DNA from: Streptosporangium sp. NBC_01755
GTDB taxonomy: Bacteria; Actinomycetota; Actinomycetes; Streptosporangiales; Streptosporangiaceae
Direction of reading: 5' to 3'
DNA length: 64,000 bases
Assembly: GCF_035917995.1 (NCBI RefSeq)
Contig: NZ_CP109131.1
Location: 3,038,001-3,102,000, forward strand
A model generated the notes under the pieces. That model saw only the letters and a program-made list of their open reading frames with translations, searched no databases and was not told the DNA's origin. The position numbers and the translations under genes are program-made. Within the stretch, counting starts at the first letter, position 1; each line of letters starts with the position of its first letter. Below are positions 9,308-17,688 of the stretch, piece by piece.

Positions 9308-10198
9308 ATGGGGCATGCCAGGGAGACCGGCCAGCCGCTCGCCGTGCCGGACGCGTCGCGAATTGCCGCGAACCTGCGCGGGCTCTTCGACGACCACCGG
9401 CTCTCCCCCTCACAACGCCGGATCGCGCGCTACCTGCTTGAGCACGCGCAGGAGGCCGTCTTCTTCACCAGTGCCGACATCGCCGAGCGCGTCGGCGTCA
9501 GCCAGCCGTCGGTCACCCGCTTCGCCGCCGCGCTCGGGTTCAGGGGGTTCCCTGAGTTCCGGGACGCGCTCCGCTCATCGGTGTTCGGCGGCTCGCAGCG
9601 AGAGCTGCCCGCCGAGGACCTCAACGAGATCCAGGAACTGGTCAACTCCGAGATCCGCGACCTTGAGCGACTGCGGGACAGCCTCCGGGATCTGAGTCAG
9701 CTCCGCGAGGTGGCGGGTCAACTGGCCAGGTCGCGTCCTCTCCTCGTGATGGGACTGCGGATCTCCGCACCGCTGGCGCACCTGTTCGGCCACCTCGCGG
9801 AGAAGGTGCTCCCCGACGTACGGGTACTTGACATCGCGGGCTCGACCGCGGAGGACCGGCTGAGCCGGGCGGCGGAATCCGGAGCCGAATGGGTGCTCGC
9901 CATCGGGTTGCCGCGCTACCCGCGCGAGCTGGAACAGGGGCTCACCTGGGCGCGCCGAGTCGGGCTGAAGATCGCCCTCATCACCGACCAGCCGGTGGGA
10001 CGGCTCACCGAGCTCGCGGACGAGGTCCTGCTCGCACCGGTGAGCTCTGACTTCGCCTTCGACTCCCACGCCGGTCCCACGGTTCTGTGCACCGCGCTGC
10101 TCCACACCATGCTGGACACCCTCTCCACCGAAGGACAGGCCCGGCTGGAGGCGTTCGACGACAGCGCGACGGAGCGTCAGATCTTCCTGCCCTACTAG
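9308..10198 (+). CDS. MurR/RpiR-family transcriptional regulator
   Basis: Cytoplasmic regulator of 296 residues. The N-terminal helix-turn-helix reads SPSQRRIARYLLEH followed by SADIAERVGVSQPSVTRF, the RpiR signature. The C-terminal SIS domain, which binds phosphosugars, is seen at LLVMGLRISAPLAHLF and WVLAIGLPRYPREL. A GTG at 9287 is in frame, but GGGAAG upstream of the ATG at 9308 fits better. It follows the M14 gene in the same direction behind a terminator, so it is probably separately transcribed. The sugar ligand is unknown; the family usually controls sugar or amino sugar catabolism. Confidence 0.85.
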   Translation: MGHARETGQPLAVPDASRIAANLRGLFDDHRLSPSQRRIARYLLEHAQEAVFFTSADIAERVGVSQPSVTRFAAALGFRGFPEFRDALRSSVFGGSQRELPAEDLNEIQELVNSEIRDLERLRDSLRDLSQLREVAGQLARSRPLLVMGLRISAPLAHLFGHLAEKVLPDVRVLDIAGSTAEDRLSRAAESGAEWVLAIGLPRYPRELEQGLTWARRVGLKIALITDQPVGRLTELADEVLLAPVSSDFAFDSHAGPTVLCTALLHTMLDTLSTEGQARLEAFDDSATERQIFLPY

Positions 10199-10217
10199 AG
10201 AGACAGCCCGCCGTCTT

Positions 10218-11279
10218 TCAGGCGGCGCCGCTTTTCAGGCGGCGCCGGACCGCCCGCTGCTCTGCCGCCTCCACGTCAAGTCGGCCATCAGGATCCTCAC
10301 CCCTGGCAAGCACCGCACCTCTGACCAGCGCCAGGTAGAACAGGGACGGCGCGCACGGCGTCCATTCATCGGCGGGCTGACCCAGGATGAAGTCAAGGAC
10401 GTCATCGGGCGTGGCCGGGACGAAGGCATACGCTTCGTGCTCCCACTTGTCCTCAACGCCCTTGGACCACCGCCCCCGCAACTGCTCCTCGGTGAGGTCG
10501 GTCAGAACCGCCCGAAAGTACGCGGCCCACTGGTGATTCTTGAGGTCCAGGGCGAAGGCCAGCAACTCAAGAGACACGTCGTCACCCGCTTGGACGGCCA
10601 TCTCCTCCTTCAGCGCCCGGCGGGCGACCGCATGCAGGCTGATCGGCGATCCGTCCTCGGGAATATCGTGGATGCGGGCGAGCCCTTCGTTGGCTGAGGA
10701 GTTCCACCGGCGGGTGTTGACGCCGGCCACCTTGCCACTCCTTCGGGCGAAGATCATCTTTTGGTCCGGCCCGGTCTCCACAGCGATGTTCACCCCGAAA
10801 CTGCACGACATGAAGCCGGGTGCATCGGTGGGATCGCCGGACTCCAGGTGCAGAGAACGCAACGTGACGCCAGACGCATCGAGTGGCAAATCGAGATTGG
10901 TGGTCACCGCGAGGAAGTCATAATAGTCCGCATTGGAAAAGTGGAGCTGTACCACAGGCTCTTCAGCCTCCGAGGTACGTCCCACAATGATGCGTTCCAG
11001 TGCGAACCGGGGGTTGTTCCATCGGTATTGATGGCCGGCTGCCCGCAGCCCCGCCTCCTCGGCCTCAATCTCCGCACGCCAACGCGCCACTTCAGAAGGC
11101 AACTGGACCATCTGCTCCGGGTCGTACATGATCTGAATGTTTTCTTCTTTAATCGGGCGGGTGCCGTCCCCCTCGAAGACATGTGAGTCGGTAATCAGAT
11201 CACCAACAGTGAACCTGTCGCGATAGGACACTACTGCCTCCGGCATCGCACTGTGTGATTCCATACTCTGACTTGGCAA
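10218..11279 (-). CDS. Nudix-like hydrolase domain protein
   Basis: Protein of up to 353 residues with no signal peptide or membrane segment. Around residue 215 the stretch SLHAVARRALKEEMAV resembles the core of a Nudix box (RExxEE) but without the full glycine framework, so hydrolysis of nucleoside diphosphate derivatives is only suggested. The N-terminal half is acidic and mixed alpha/beta. Possible starts at 11279 (TTG), 11264 and 11246 (ATG) cannot be separated. It is divergent from the caspase/NACHT gene with only 78 bases between them, so shared regulation and a role in the same process are plausible. Confidence 0.55.
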   Translation of the reverse strand: MPSQSMESHSAMPEAVVSYRDRFTVGDLITDSHVFEGDGTRPIKEENIQIMYDPEQMVQLPSEVARWRAEIEAEEAGLRAAGHQYRWNNPRFALERIIVGRTSEAEEPVVQLHFSNADYYDFLAVTTNLDLPLDASGVTLRSLHLESGDPTDAPGFMSCSFGVNIAVETGPDQKMIFARRSGKVAGVNTRRWNSSANEGLARIHDIPEDGSPISLHAVARRALKEEMAVQAGDDVSLELLAFALDLKNHQWAAYFRAVLTDLTEEQLRGRWSKGVEDKWEHEAYAFVPATPDDVLDFILGQPADEWTPCAPSLFYLALVRGAVLARGEDPDGRLDVEAAEQRAVRRRLKSGAA

Positions 11280-11357
11280 GCGTATCGAATCGTGGTCGAA
11301 TGCACCTCGCTCAACGCCTGACAGAACCGCGTTCAGAGCCTTGCCAGGAGGTGCACC

Positions 11358-14300
11358 GTGGTGGAACTTGACGACGGCCCTATCGGAGTTGTCGCCACCG
11401 TGGTGGTCGATTCCTATCCCGGCGCTCCCAAGGGCCAGGAGCGTCGCGAGCTCGTCCAGCAGAGCGCGGACGATTTCGTCGAGCTGGCCGCCGCACTGGG
11501 GTTTCGCGCCTCTTACCTGGACCTCGCCGGTTCAGAGAAGGCCCGCGGCACCAAACAGGCGATCATCGAGGGGTTCGAGATCCTGGCCCGGCACCCCGCC
11601 ACTCGCAAGATCGTCTATTGGACCGGGCACGGTAAAGTGCTCGGGAAGGGCAAGAAAGAGTACTTTCTACTGCCCAGCGACTGCTACCGCAACAGTTCGG
11701 CGCAGCCGGAACTCGCGTTCGACGTCACGGACATCGCACACATGACCTCCAAACTTCCCGGAGAGGTCCTCCTGATCCTGGACGCCTGCTTCAGCACCGC
11801 CGCCCTCGACACGGTGACCCAGATCATCAGGAGTATGGGCCGTGAGGTCGACGAACGCGGCAGATCTGCGGGTTTCGCAGTCGTCGCCACGGCCGAAGAG
11901 CAGGCGGCCTCGGGTGCATGGGTCAGAAATCTCAAGCACGTGGTGGGCAACCCCCGCCTGTTCGTGGAAGAGAAGCCCTTGTTCCCCCGTACCGAAAGAT
12001 ATGTCAGCCTGCCGGACCTGCTGAAGGCGCTGTCGGAAAACATGGGCTGGACCCGGGGCGAGCAGGTCCAGAACTGGCAGGAGATTCCCCCCCTTTCCCG
12101 CATATTTCTCCGAAATCCCTACTTTTCGGAATCTGTACGGCGTGCCGTACGACCGGAAGAGGACGAAAGCTGGATCGGTGACGATCTTCGCAAGGACGTG
12201 ATGCGGCCGTTCTCCGAGACCCCCGACCTGTGGGGCATCCGGCACTTCACCGGGAGGACGGCGAGCGTACGGCGAATCGTGACCTGGCTGGGCACCCGAT
12301 CCCGCGGCATGCTCGTGGTGACCGGCCCCTCCGGGAGCGGCAAGTCGGCGCTCCTCAGCTACGTGGCGCACCTCACCATTCCCGAGTTCTACGAGCGGCT
12401 GTCCGGCAAGCCGCCCCTCCACCTCCAGCCTGATCTCCGCTCCATCCACGCGGCTGTGCACTGCCGGGGGAAGAGCATCTCGGGCCTCATCTCCGAACTG
12501 GCACTGCGCCTTCACCCGCTCGGCCTCGAAGCCCGCTCGTTCGACACCGCCGAAGAGTTCACCGCGGCGGTGGCCCGGGTGGCCGAGCTGAAAGGCGCGC
12601 TCACCCTGCTCGTCGACGGCTTGGACGAGGCCGCGACAGGACAGTCCTTCGAGATCGCACGAGACCTGCTGAACCGGCTCGCAGCGCGTCCCGCGATCAA
12701 GGTGATCGTCGGCACCCGCTATCTTCCGCGACAGCTGCCCGCCGACTACGTGGTCACCGCGACGCTTCCAGAGGTGTTACAGGGGAATGAAGATCCCCTG
12801 GCGATCGACGAGGACCCTGCCACGGACGCCGACATCGGTCGGTACGTCGAACACGTGCTGAACTCCGAAGGATCGCCGTACCGGACCAGGGCCGACGAAC
12901 GGGCCTACGTCTGCTCGTCGCTGTCAACCCGCAGTCGCGGACTCTTCATCGTCGCCTCGATGTGGGCGCACCACCTCGCGAGACAGAAGGAGGTGCTCCC
13001 CCGCCACCGTCTGGACAGCGGCATCGGCTCGGGCCTGGCCGAGCTGAGCGCGCTCATGGCTGAAGAGATACGGATGCTGGACCCCACCGATCCCGAGCGC
13101 ACGCAGGACCTCCTGAGGCCACTCGCCCTGGCGCAAGCGGGCCTCCCGTGTCCGTCGGTATGGCTTGAGATCGCCAACGCGCTGCGGCTGAGAAAAGGCC
13201 GGCCGTACACCCACGACGAGCTCCTGCGTGTGGTCCGTGGCACCCTGAAGACGCTCGTCTCCGTGGAGCGCGAGGAGGGCAGAGACCTCTACCGACTGCA
13301 TCACCTAAGTTTTGGCGCTCATCTTCTCCCCCTCGGCCACGACGCCCAGCCCGGCCTTCTCCATCGCCGCGTCGTCGACGCCCTCGATCGCCTGCGCTAT
13401 AAGGACGGCGACGGCTCATGGGAAAAGACCGACCCCTACATCAAGACCCATATCGCGGCCCACGCGGCGGCCGCGGGCGACGACATGCTCGAACGGCTTA
13501 CGAGCGACCTCGACTTCCTCGTGAACGCCGACCCGGCAGGGGTGCTACCACTGGTCGGCACCACCTCCCATGTCTCAGAGCCGCTCAGGCTCTATATGCG
13601 CGTGGTCACGGAATTCCCACGGCTCGACGTTCCGGAGCGGTGGGCCCTGCTGCGAGCCACCGCCCTGCGCAGCCACCCCGACCTTCTCAGCGAGGCGGGA
13701 CACGAGACCTCGCGGCTGCTCTGGAACGACGTCTGGACGGATGCAAGCCCCGAACCTGTGCATCGGGCGTGGAGCGGGCCGTTCGGGGGAGCACACGCGG
13801 TCTCCTGGACGGGTGCGGGCGGGGACCTCGTGCTGGCCTCGGGAAGCAGCGAGGTCCGCGCCTGGCACGCATCGAGCGGGCACGTCGCGTGGACGTTCGA
13901 GAGAGAGGCGGACCCCCTCGGAGGAGAAGGGCCGCTGTCCACCGTCGGCGTCGTCGGCTCCGACGTCCCCGTCATCGTGGCCGCCGACGCCAAGGCGCTG
14001 CTTCTGTGGACGACCGCCTCCCCCCGCCACCCTCAGCGCATGTACTGGGGCGGCGACCTGAAGTCGGTGACGGTGACCTCGCTCGGCGCGGACGCGTACG
14101 CGGCAGCCCTCGACGGCGACATGCTGTGGGTATGGAGCTGGCCGGTGAAGGCCCCGCCTCGGCCGAGCCGGATCCATCAAACCCGGCTAGACGAACACTC
14201 CCGCCCGGTCCGGTTGGTTCCCCTTTCCGGGGCTCTCGTCGCCGTGATCGGCTGCGGGAGGCGGATCGAGCTGCGGGAGATCACAAGGGGCACCCGGAAG

Positions 14301-15716
14301 CCTGCCCCGACCGGCTTCCTTGAGACAGGTACGGCACGCGTCGACGACGTAGCGGTCCTCGCCGAAGCCGACGGCACCGCATGGGTCGCCACGGTGGGGT
14401 GGCAACGGCTCCGAGTTTGGCACCTCCGTGAAATCCCTCGCGAGGAGAATCGCGACGCCCCGGTCCTCGACATCGCCACGCACGGCAGAGGCGTCACTCT
14501 CGGGCGCGGGCGGGACGGCGTGCTGGCCGCCGTCAAGGATGGGGCCGAGATCCGTACGTGGAACGTGGACGGCAGAGCGCACATTCCACTCACGCGGCAT
14601 GACACGATGCTCAGCTCTCTGGTCTTCGACCCCGCGGGAAGCGGGCGGCTGGCCGTCGCCGACGGCGGCACCGTGCGCATCTGGGAGCCGGCGGACATCG
14701 CGCCGCGCGACGTCACGGCCGGATCGGCACTCCACCTGCTGCGGCTCTTTCCCGGCATTCGTGATCGGCACCTGCTCTGCCGAGCAGATGGTTCCCGGGT
14801 GAGGATCACCGAGCACACCGCGGCCGGGCGGTCCCACCGGTGGTCCCCCGAGGAGCTCGTCCTCGACCACGCGCCCGACAAGGCCACCGAGATTTCAGCC
14901 GTTCCGCTCGCCGACGACACCTGGCTGGTCGCGACGGTGTTCCGGCGAACGGTATGGCTGTGGACCATCGTGAACGGCACCGTCGCTCACCGGCACGAAC
15001 TCCAATTGGACGGTCCAAGGGACGACGGAATACGCGCGGTGGCCCTGCACGCCGACCGCGACGCCGTCCGGCTGTTTGTTCCGGCCGGCCAGCGGCTGCA
15101 CGTGTACCGGCGAGATGCCGCGGATCTGGGCTGGCACCCGGGAGAGACCAGCGCCTCCGTGACAGCTGCCGCCATGATCGAGCAGATAGCCGTGATCGCA
15201 CGCCCGGATGATGAACCGTACGTTGTGGCCAGGGCAGGGGCATCCGCCTATCTCTGGCAGACCGGACCGCATCCCATCTCGCGGATCGACGTGCCCATGG
15301 GTCCGATGAGCGCCTTGAGCTGTGGCGTCTACAGCTCTCGGGCTCCGCTCATCGCCGTGTCCGCCGGATCGAAGATCTTCGTCTCGGAGTTCACGGAGAA
15401 GCGCCGGCAGGCGGATCTCCTCACCACGTCGGCCACCGCGGTGCGCTCCATGGCTCTCACCGGATCACCCGAACGCCCTCTGCTCATCGCCAGGAACGGA
15501 GCGGCGACGGTACGGCTCTGGGACCTGGTAGGGCGTCGGCCGTTGCTCGACATCCCCGATCGCGGCTACCTGGTGGAACACGTGGCAGCGGTAGCCGATC
15601 GTCGAGCCATCATGCTGTTCCTCGCCGGCAAGGAGCGCTGCGATCAGCTACAGCTGCCCATGACCCGGCTCAACCCTCTCCTCTACGACGAGAACGGAGC
15701 ACGACATGCGCCATGA
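11358..15716 (+). CDS. Caspase-like protease fused to NACHT/STAND NTPase and WD40 repeats
   Basis: Cytoplasmic protein of 1452 residues with the architecture of prokaryotic immune or cell-death receptors. Residues 1-250 are a peptidase C14-like domain with catalytic His91 (YWTGHGK) and Cys144 (LILDACFS). A STAND NTPase follows: Walker A GPSGSGKS near 323-330, Walker B LTLLVDGLDE near 415-425, and a helical region to about 800. The remainder consists of beta-propeller repeats with recurring RxW, WxW and IWEP-type strand ends. The GTG at 11358 is six bases after AGGAGG; the next codon is also GTG. The last 11 bases overlap the lipase gene. Inferred mode: the propeller senses a trigger, the NTPase oligomerises and the caspase-like domain cuts a target. 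Confidence 0.85.
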   Translation: MVELDDGPIGVVATVVVDSYPGAPKGQERRELVQQSADDFVELAAALGFRASYLDLAGSEKARGTKQAIIEGFEILARHPATRKIVYWTGHGKVLGKGKKEYFLLPSDCYRNSSAQPELAFDVTDIAHMTSKLPGEVLLILDACFSTAALDTVTQIIRSMGREVDERGRSAGFAVVATAEEQAASGAWVRNLKHVVGNPRLFVEEKPLFPRTERYVSLPDLLKALSENMGWTRGEQVQNWQEIPPLSRIFLRNPYFSESVRRAVRPEEDESWIGDDLRKDVMRPFSETPDLWGIRHFTGRTASVRRIVTWLGTRSRGMLVVTGPSGSGKSALLSYVAHLTIPEFYERLSGKPPLHLQPDLRSIHAAVHCRGKSISGLISELALRLHPLGLEARSFDTAEEFTAAVARVAELKGALTLLVDGLDEAATGQSFEIARDLLNRLAARPAIKVIVGTRYLPRQLPADYVVTATLPEVLQGNEDPLAIDEDPATDADIGRYVEHVLNSEGSPYRTRADERAYVCSSLSTRSRGLFIVASMWAHHLARQKEVLPRHRLDSGIGSGLAELSALMAEEIRMLDPTDPERTQDLLRPLALAQAGLPCPSVWLEIANALRLRKGRPYTHDELLRVVRGTLKTLVSVEREEGRDLYRLHHLSFGAHLLPLGHDAQPGLLHRRVVDALDRLRYKDGDGSWEKTDPYIKTHIAAHAAAAGDDMLERLTSDLDFLVNADPAGVLPLVGTTSHVSEPLRLYMRVVTEFPRLDVPERWALLRATALRSHPDLLSEAGHETSRLLWNDVWTDASPEPVHRAWSGPFGGAHAVSWTGAGGDLVLASGSSEVRAWHASSGHVAWTFEREADPLGGEGPLSTVGVVGSDVPVIVAADAKALLLWTTASPRHPQRMYWGGDLKSVTVTSLGADAYAAALDGDMLWVWSWPVKAPPRPSRIHQTRLDEHSRPVRLVPLSGALVAVIGCGRRIELREITRGTRKPAPTGFLETGTARVDDVAVLAEADGTAWVATVGWQRLRVWHLREIPREENRDAPVLDIATHGRGVTLGRGRDGVLAAVKDGAEIRTWNVDGRAHIPLTRHDTMLSSLVFDPAGSGRLAVADGGTVRIWEPADIAPRDVTAGSALHLLRLFPGIRDRHLLCRADGSRVRITEHTAAGRSHRWSPEELVLDHAPDKATEISAVPLADDTWLVATVFRRTVWLWTIVNGTVAHRHELQLDGPRDDGIRAVALHADRDAVRLFVPAGQRLHVYRRDAADLGWHPGETSASVTAAAMIEQIAVIARPDDEPYVVARAGASAYLWQTGPHPISRIDVPMGPMSALSCGVYSSRAPLIAVSAGSKIFVSEFTEKRRQADLLTTSATAVRSMALTGSPERPLLIARNGAATVRLWDLVGRRPLLDIPDRGYLVEHVAAVADRRAIMLFLAGKERCDQLQLPMTRLNPLLYDENGARHAP

Positions 15717-17073
15717 CCTCGTGGTGTTCATCCCGGGAATCATGGGAAGCCGGCTGACGCAGTCGGGCCACGACGTGTGGAACCTCTCCATGTCCGCCAT
15801 CGCGAGATCATCGGTGACCTTGAAATCGCTGCCGCTACCCGAAGGTCTCGGTGACGGCGAGCCGGAGGGCTCTCACGCGTTCGAAGCCCCGGGGGCGTTG
15901 TGTGAGCCACGAGTGTGGCCGGGCTTACCGCATCTCGGCTACCGCGACTGCCTCAACCACCTCAAAAACGATCTCCATGATCGGCTCGTCGTCTTCCCCT
16001 ACGACTGGCGGTTGTCGAACCGGCTGTCCGCACTACGGCTCAAGGTTTTCGTCGAGGACCGGCTCGCACAGTGGCGCGAGCGCGTGGCGGCGACGTCACC
16101 GGGAACGGAGGAGCCTCGGGTGATCTTTATCTGCCATTCCATGGGCGGGCTCGTCGCCCGGTACTACCTTGAGCGCATGGGCGGGCGCGAGATCGCCTCC
16201 GCACTGGTGACCGTCGGCACCCCCTATCACGGCGCCGTCAAGGCGGTCCGGCTGCTCACCGGTAGCCTCCCCTGGCGGGTGCCGAAGTACGTGGCCGACC
16301 GGCTCACCCCGGTGGTCCGCACCTTCCCCTCCGTCGCGCAGCTCCTTCCCGTCTACACTGCGGTCCATGCCCCCGAGGGCGCGCTCACCCGCCTGGACAG
16401 TGTGGACGTTCCCGACCTGCCGACCTCGATGGTGCGTGATGCGTTCTCCTTCCATGCCGAGCTCCGAGAGGCGCAGGAGGCCAACGACGTCGCCGATCGT
16501 ATGAAGGGGCAGCCGAGTCCCTACGATCTGATCGCAATCGCGGGCGGCGGCAGTCACCCCACCGACCACGGTCTCTCGGTGTCCGCGGGCGACCTCAAGT
16601 TCCACGCCACATTGGACGACCTGCGTGAATGGTCGGGGGATGGCACGGTCACCGGCCTCTCGGCCACCCCGCATGAGTTCGAGCACACGGGGCGAACCGT
16701 CCTGCACTCCTACAGACATACGGCACTGCCGAACGAGAAGCCCGTGCTCCGGCAGCTCAGCAATGTCTACAACGCCATCCCGCTGTCGGAGTACCTGGCC
16801 GAAGATGACATGTTCGGCGTGGAAGTGCCCGACTTCGCCGTAGCGGGCGAGCCGTTGACCGTCACGGTGACGGCAGCCGATCCGCGCCTCCGCTTCACCG
16901 CGCGGCTGTGCTCGGCCGGCGGTGACCCCGTGGCGAAGACGCGCCTGTTCCCGGACGGCACGGGGGCATGGCAGGGAACCCTGGACACGGTGCCCGGCGT
17001 CTGGACCATCGAGGTGGCATCCGACCGGCTGGAAACCGTGCACCGTGACGCTGTGATGATCCTCGATCGGTAA
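15706..17073 (+). CDS. LCAT/PGAP1-like alpha/beta-hydrolase (putative lipase)
   Basis: Protein of 455 residues beginning directly with the first strand and oxyanion loop LVVFIPGIMGS, typical of lecithin:cholesterol acyltransferase-like lipases. The nucleophile is Ser145 in CHSMGGL. The acid and base probably come from the DGTVTGLSATPHEF and LHSYRHTAL region. The last 90 residues look like a beta-sandwich domain. No signal peptide is seen, so it acts inside the cell. The start codon overlaps the caspase/NACHT gene by 11 bases, which implies translational coupling and equal production. It is therefore likely a partner or effector in the same system, perhaps attacking membrane lipids. Confidence 0.75.
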   Translation: MRHDLVVFIPGIMGSRLTQSGHDVWNLSMSAIARSSVTLKSLPLPEGLGDGEPEGSHAFEAPGALCEPRVWPGLPHLGYRDCLNHLKNDLHDRLVVFPYDWRLSNRLSALRLKVFVEDRLAQWRERVAATSPGTEEPRVIFICHSMGGLVARYYLERMGGREIASALVTVGTPYHGAVKAVRLLTGSLPWRVPKYVADRLTPVVRTFPSVAQLLPVYTAVHAPEGALTRLDSVDVPDLPTSMVRDAFSFHAELREAQEANDVADRMKGQPSPYDLIAIAGGGSHPTDHGLSVSAGDLKFHATLDDLREWSGDGTVTGLSATPHEFEHTGRTVLHSYRHTALPNEKPVLRQLSNVYNAIPLSEYLAEDDMFGVEVPDFAVAGEPLTVTVTAADPRLRFTARLCSAGGDPVAKTRLFPDGTGAWQGTLDTVPGVWTIEVASDRLETVHRDAVMILDR

Positions 17074-17151
17074 CTTCTCATGCCGGCTGATGGTCGACCT
17101 CACCAACGACCTCATCGACGACCTCACCGCTGCTTCGGTGCCCTCCGGACA

Positions 17152-17517
17152 TCAGTAACTGAAGGTGGTCGCGCCCTCGTCGCCGATCCACTGCCACATG
17201 GGGACGGTCCCGCCCAGCTCCGCGCCCTCGATGAGTCGCCCCCTGTCGAGCGCGCGGGCCTCGAAGCAGATCGGGCAGACCAAGTAGCGTCCACCTGCCT
17301 TGGCGTACCTGGCCACGAGGTCGGTCAGCGGAGGGCATCCGTCACACGCGACGGCGGTGGCGACTCCGTCCAGCGCCAGCCGGGCCGCTTCCTTGGTGAG
17401 GAACATGAGCGTGGGACGGCCCTGCTCGACCGCGCCGACCGCGACCAGGAACGCCACTGTGACCCGCTCAGGGTCCTCGAGCCCGGTGGTCAAGCTGACG
17501 ACGGCTTTTCCGGCCAT
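17152..17517 (-). CDS. DsrE-family protein
   Basis: Small cytoplasmic protein of 121 residues. The fold markers are VVSLTTGLEDPERVTVAFLVAVGA at the N-terminus and FLTKEAARLALDGVA in the middle, the pattern of DsrE/DsrF-like sulfur-relay proteins. CPPLTDL and CPICFEARAL supply cysteines that could carry sulfur or bind metal. The ATG at 17517 is supported by AAGGAG eight bases upstream; a longer frame to 17664 has no ribosome site and translates to arginine-rich sequence. No sulfur-oxidation genes surround it, so its role is open. Confidence 0.75.
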   Translation of the reverse strand: MAGKAVVSLTTGLEDPERVTVAFLVAVGAVEQGRPTLMFLTKEAARLALDGVATAVACDGCPPLTDLVARYAKAGGRYLVCPICFEARALDRGRLIEGAELGGTVPMWQWIGDEGATTFSY

Positions 17518-17688
17518 GGATTTCTCCTTGTCTTTCGCCGATGGAACACGTGGACTTCCCGAACGACGCGGCACCGGCGGGTGAGGGAGCCTGTGACGGA
17601 TCATCCGCCGGCCGTGACACCGGTTACGGCGACGCCTCCGCACGGAACGGTAGGACCTCTGCAACGGACCGCGATTGGGGAGATCTCC

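Noticed and set aside
17518-17664. Longer start for the DsrE-family protein
   Set aside because: Arg/His-rich extension without ribosome site, while AAGGAG supports 17517.
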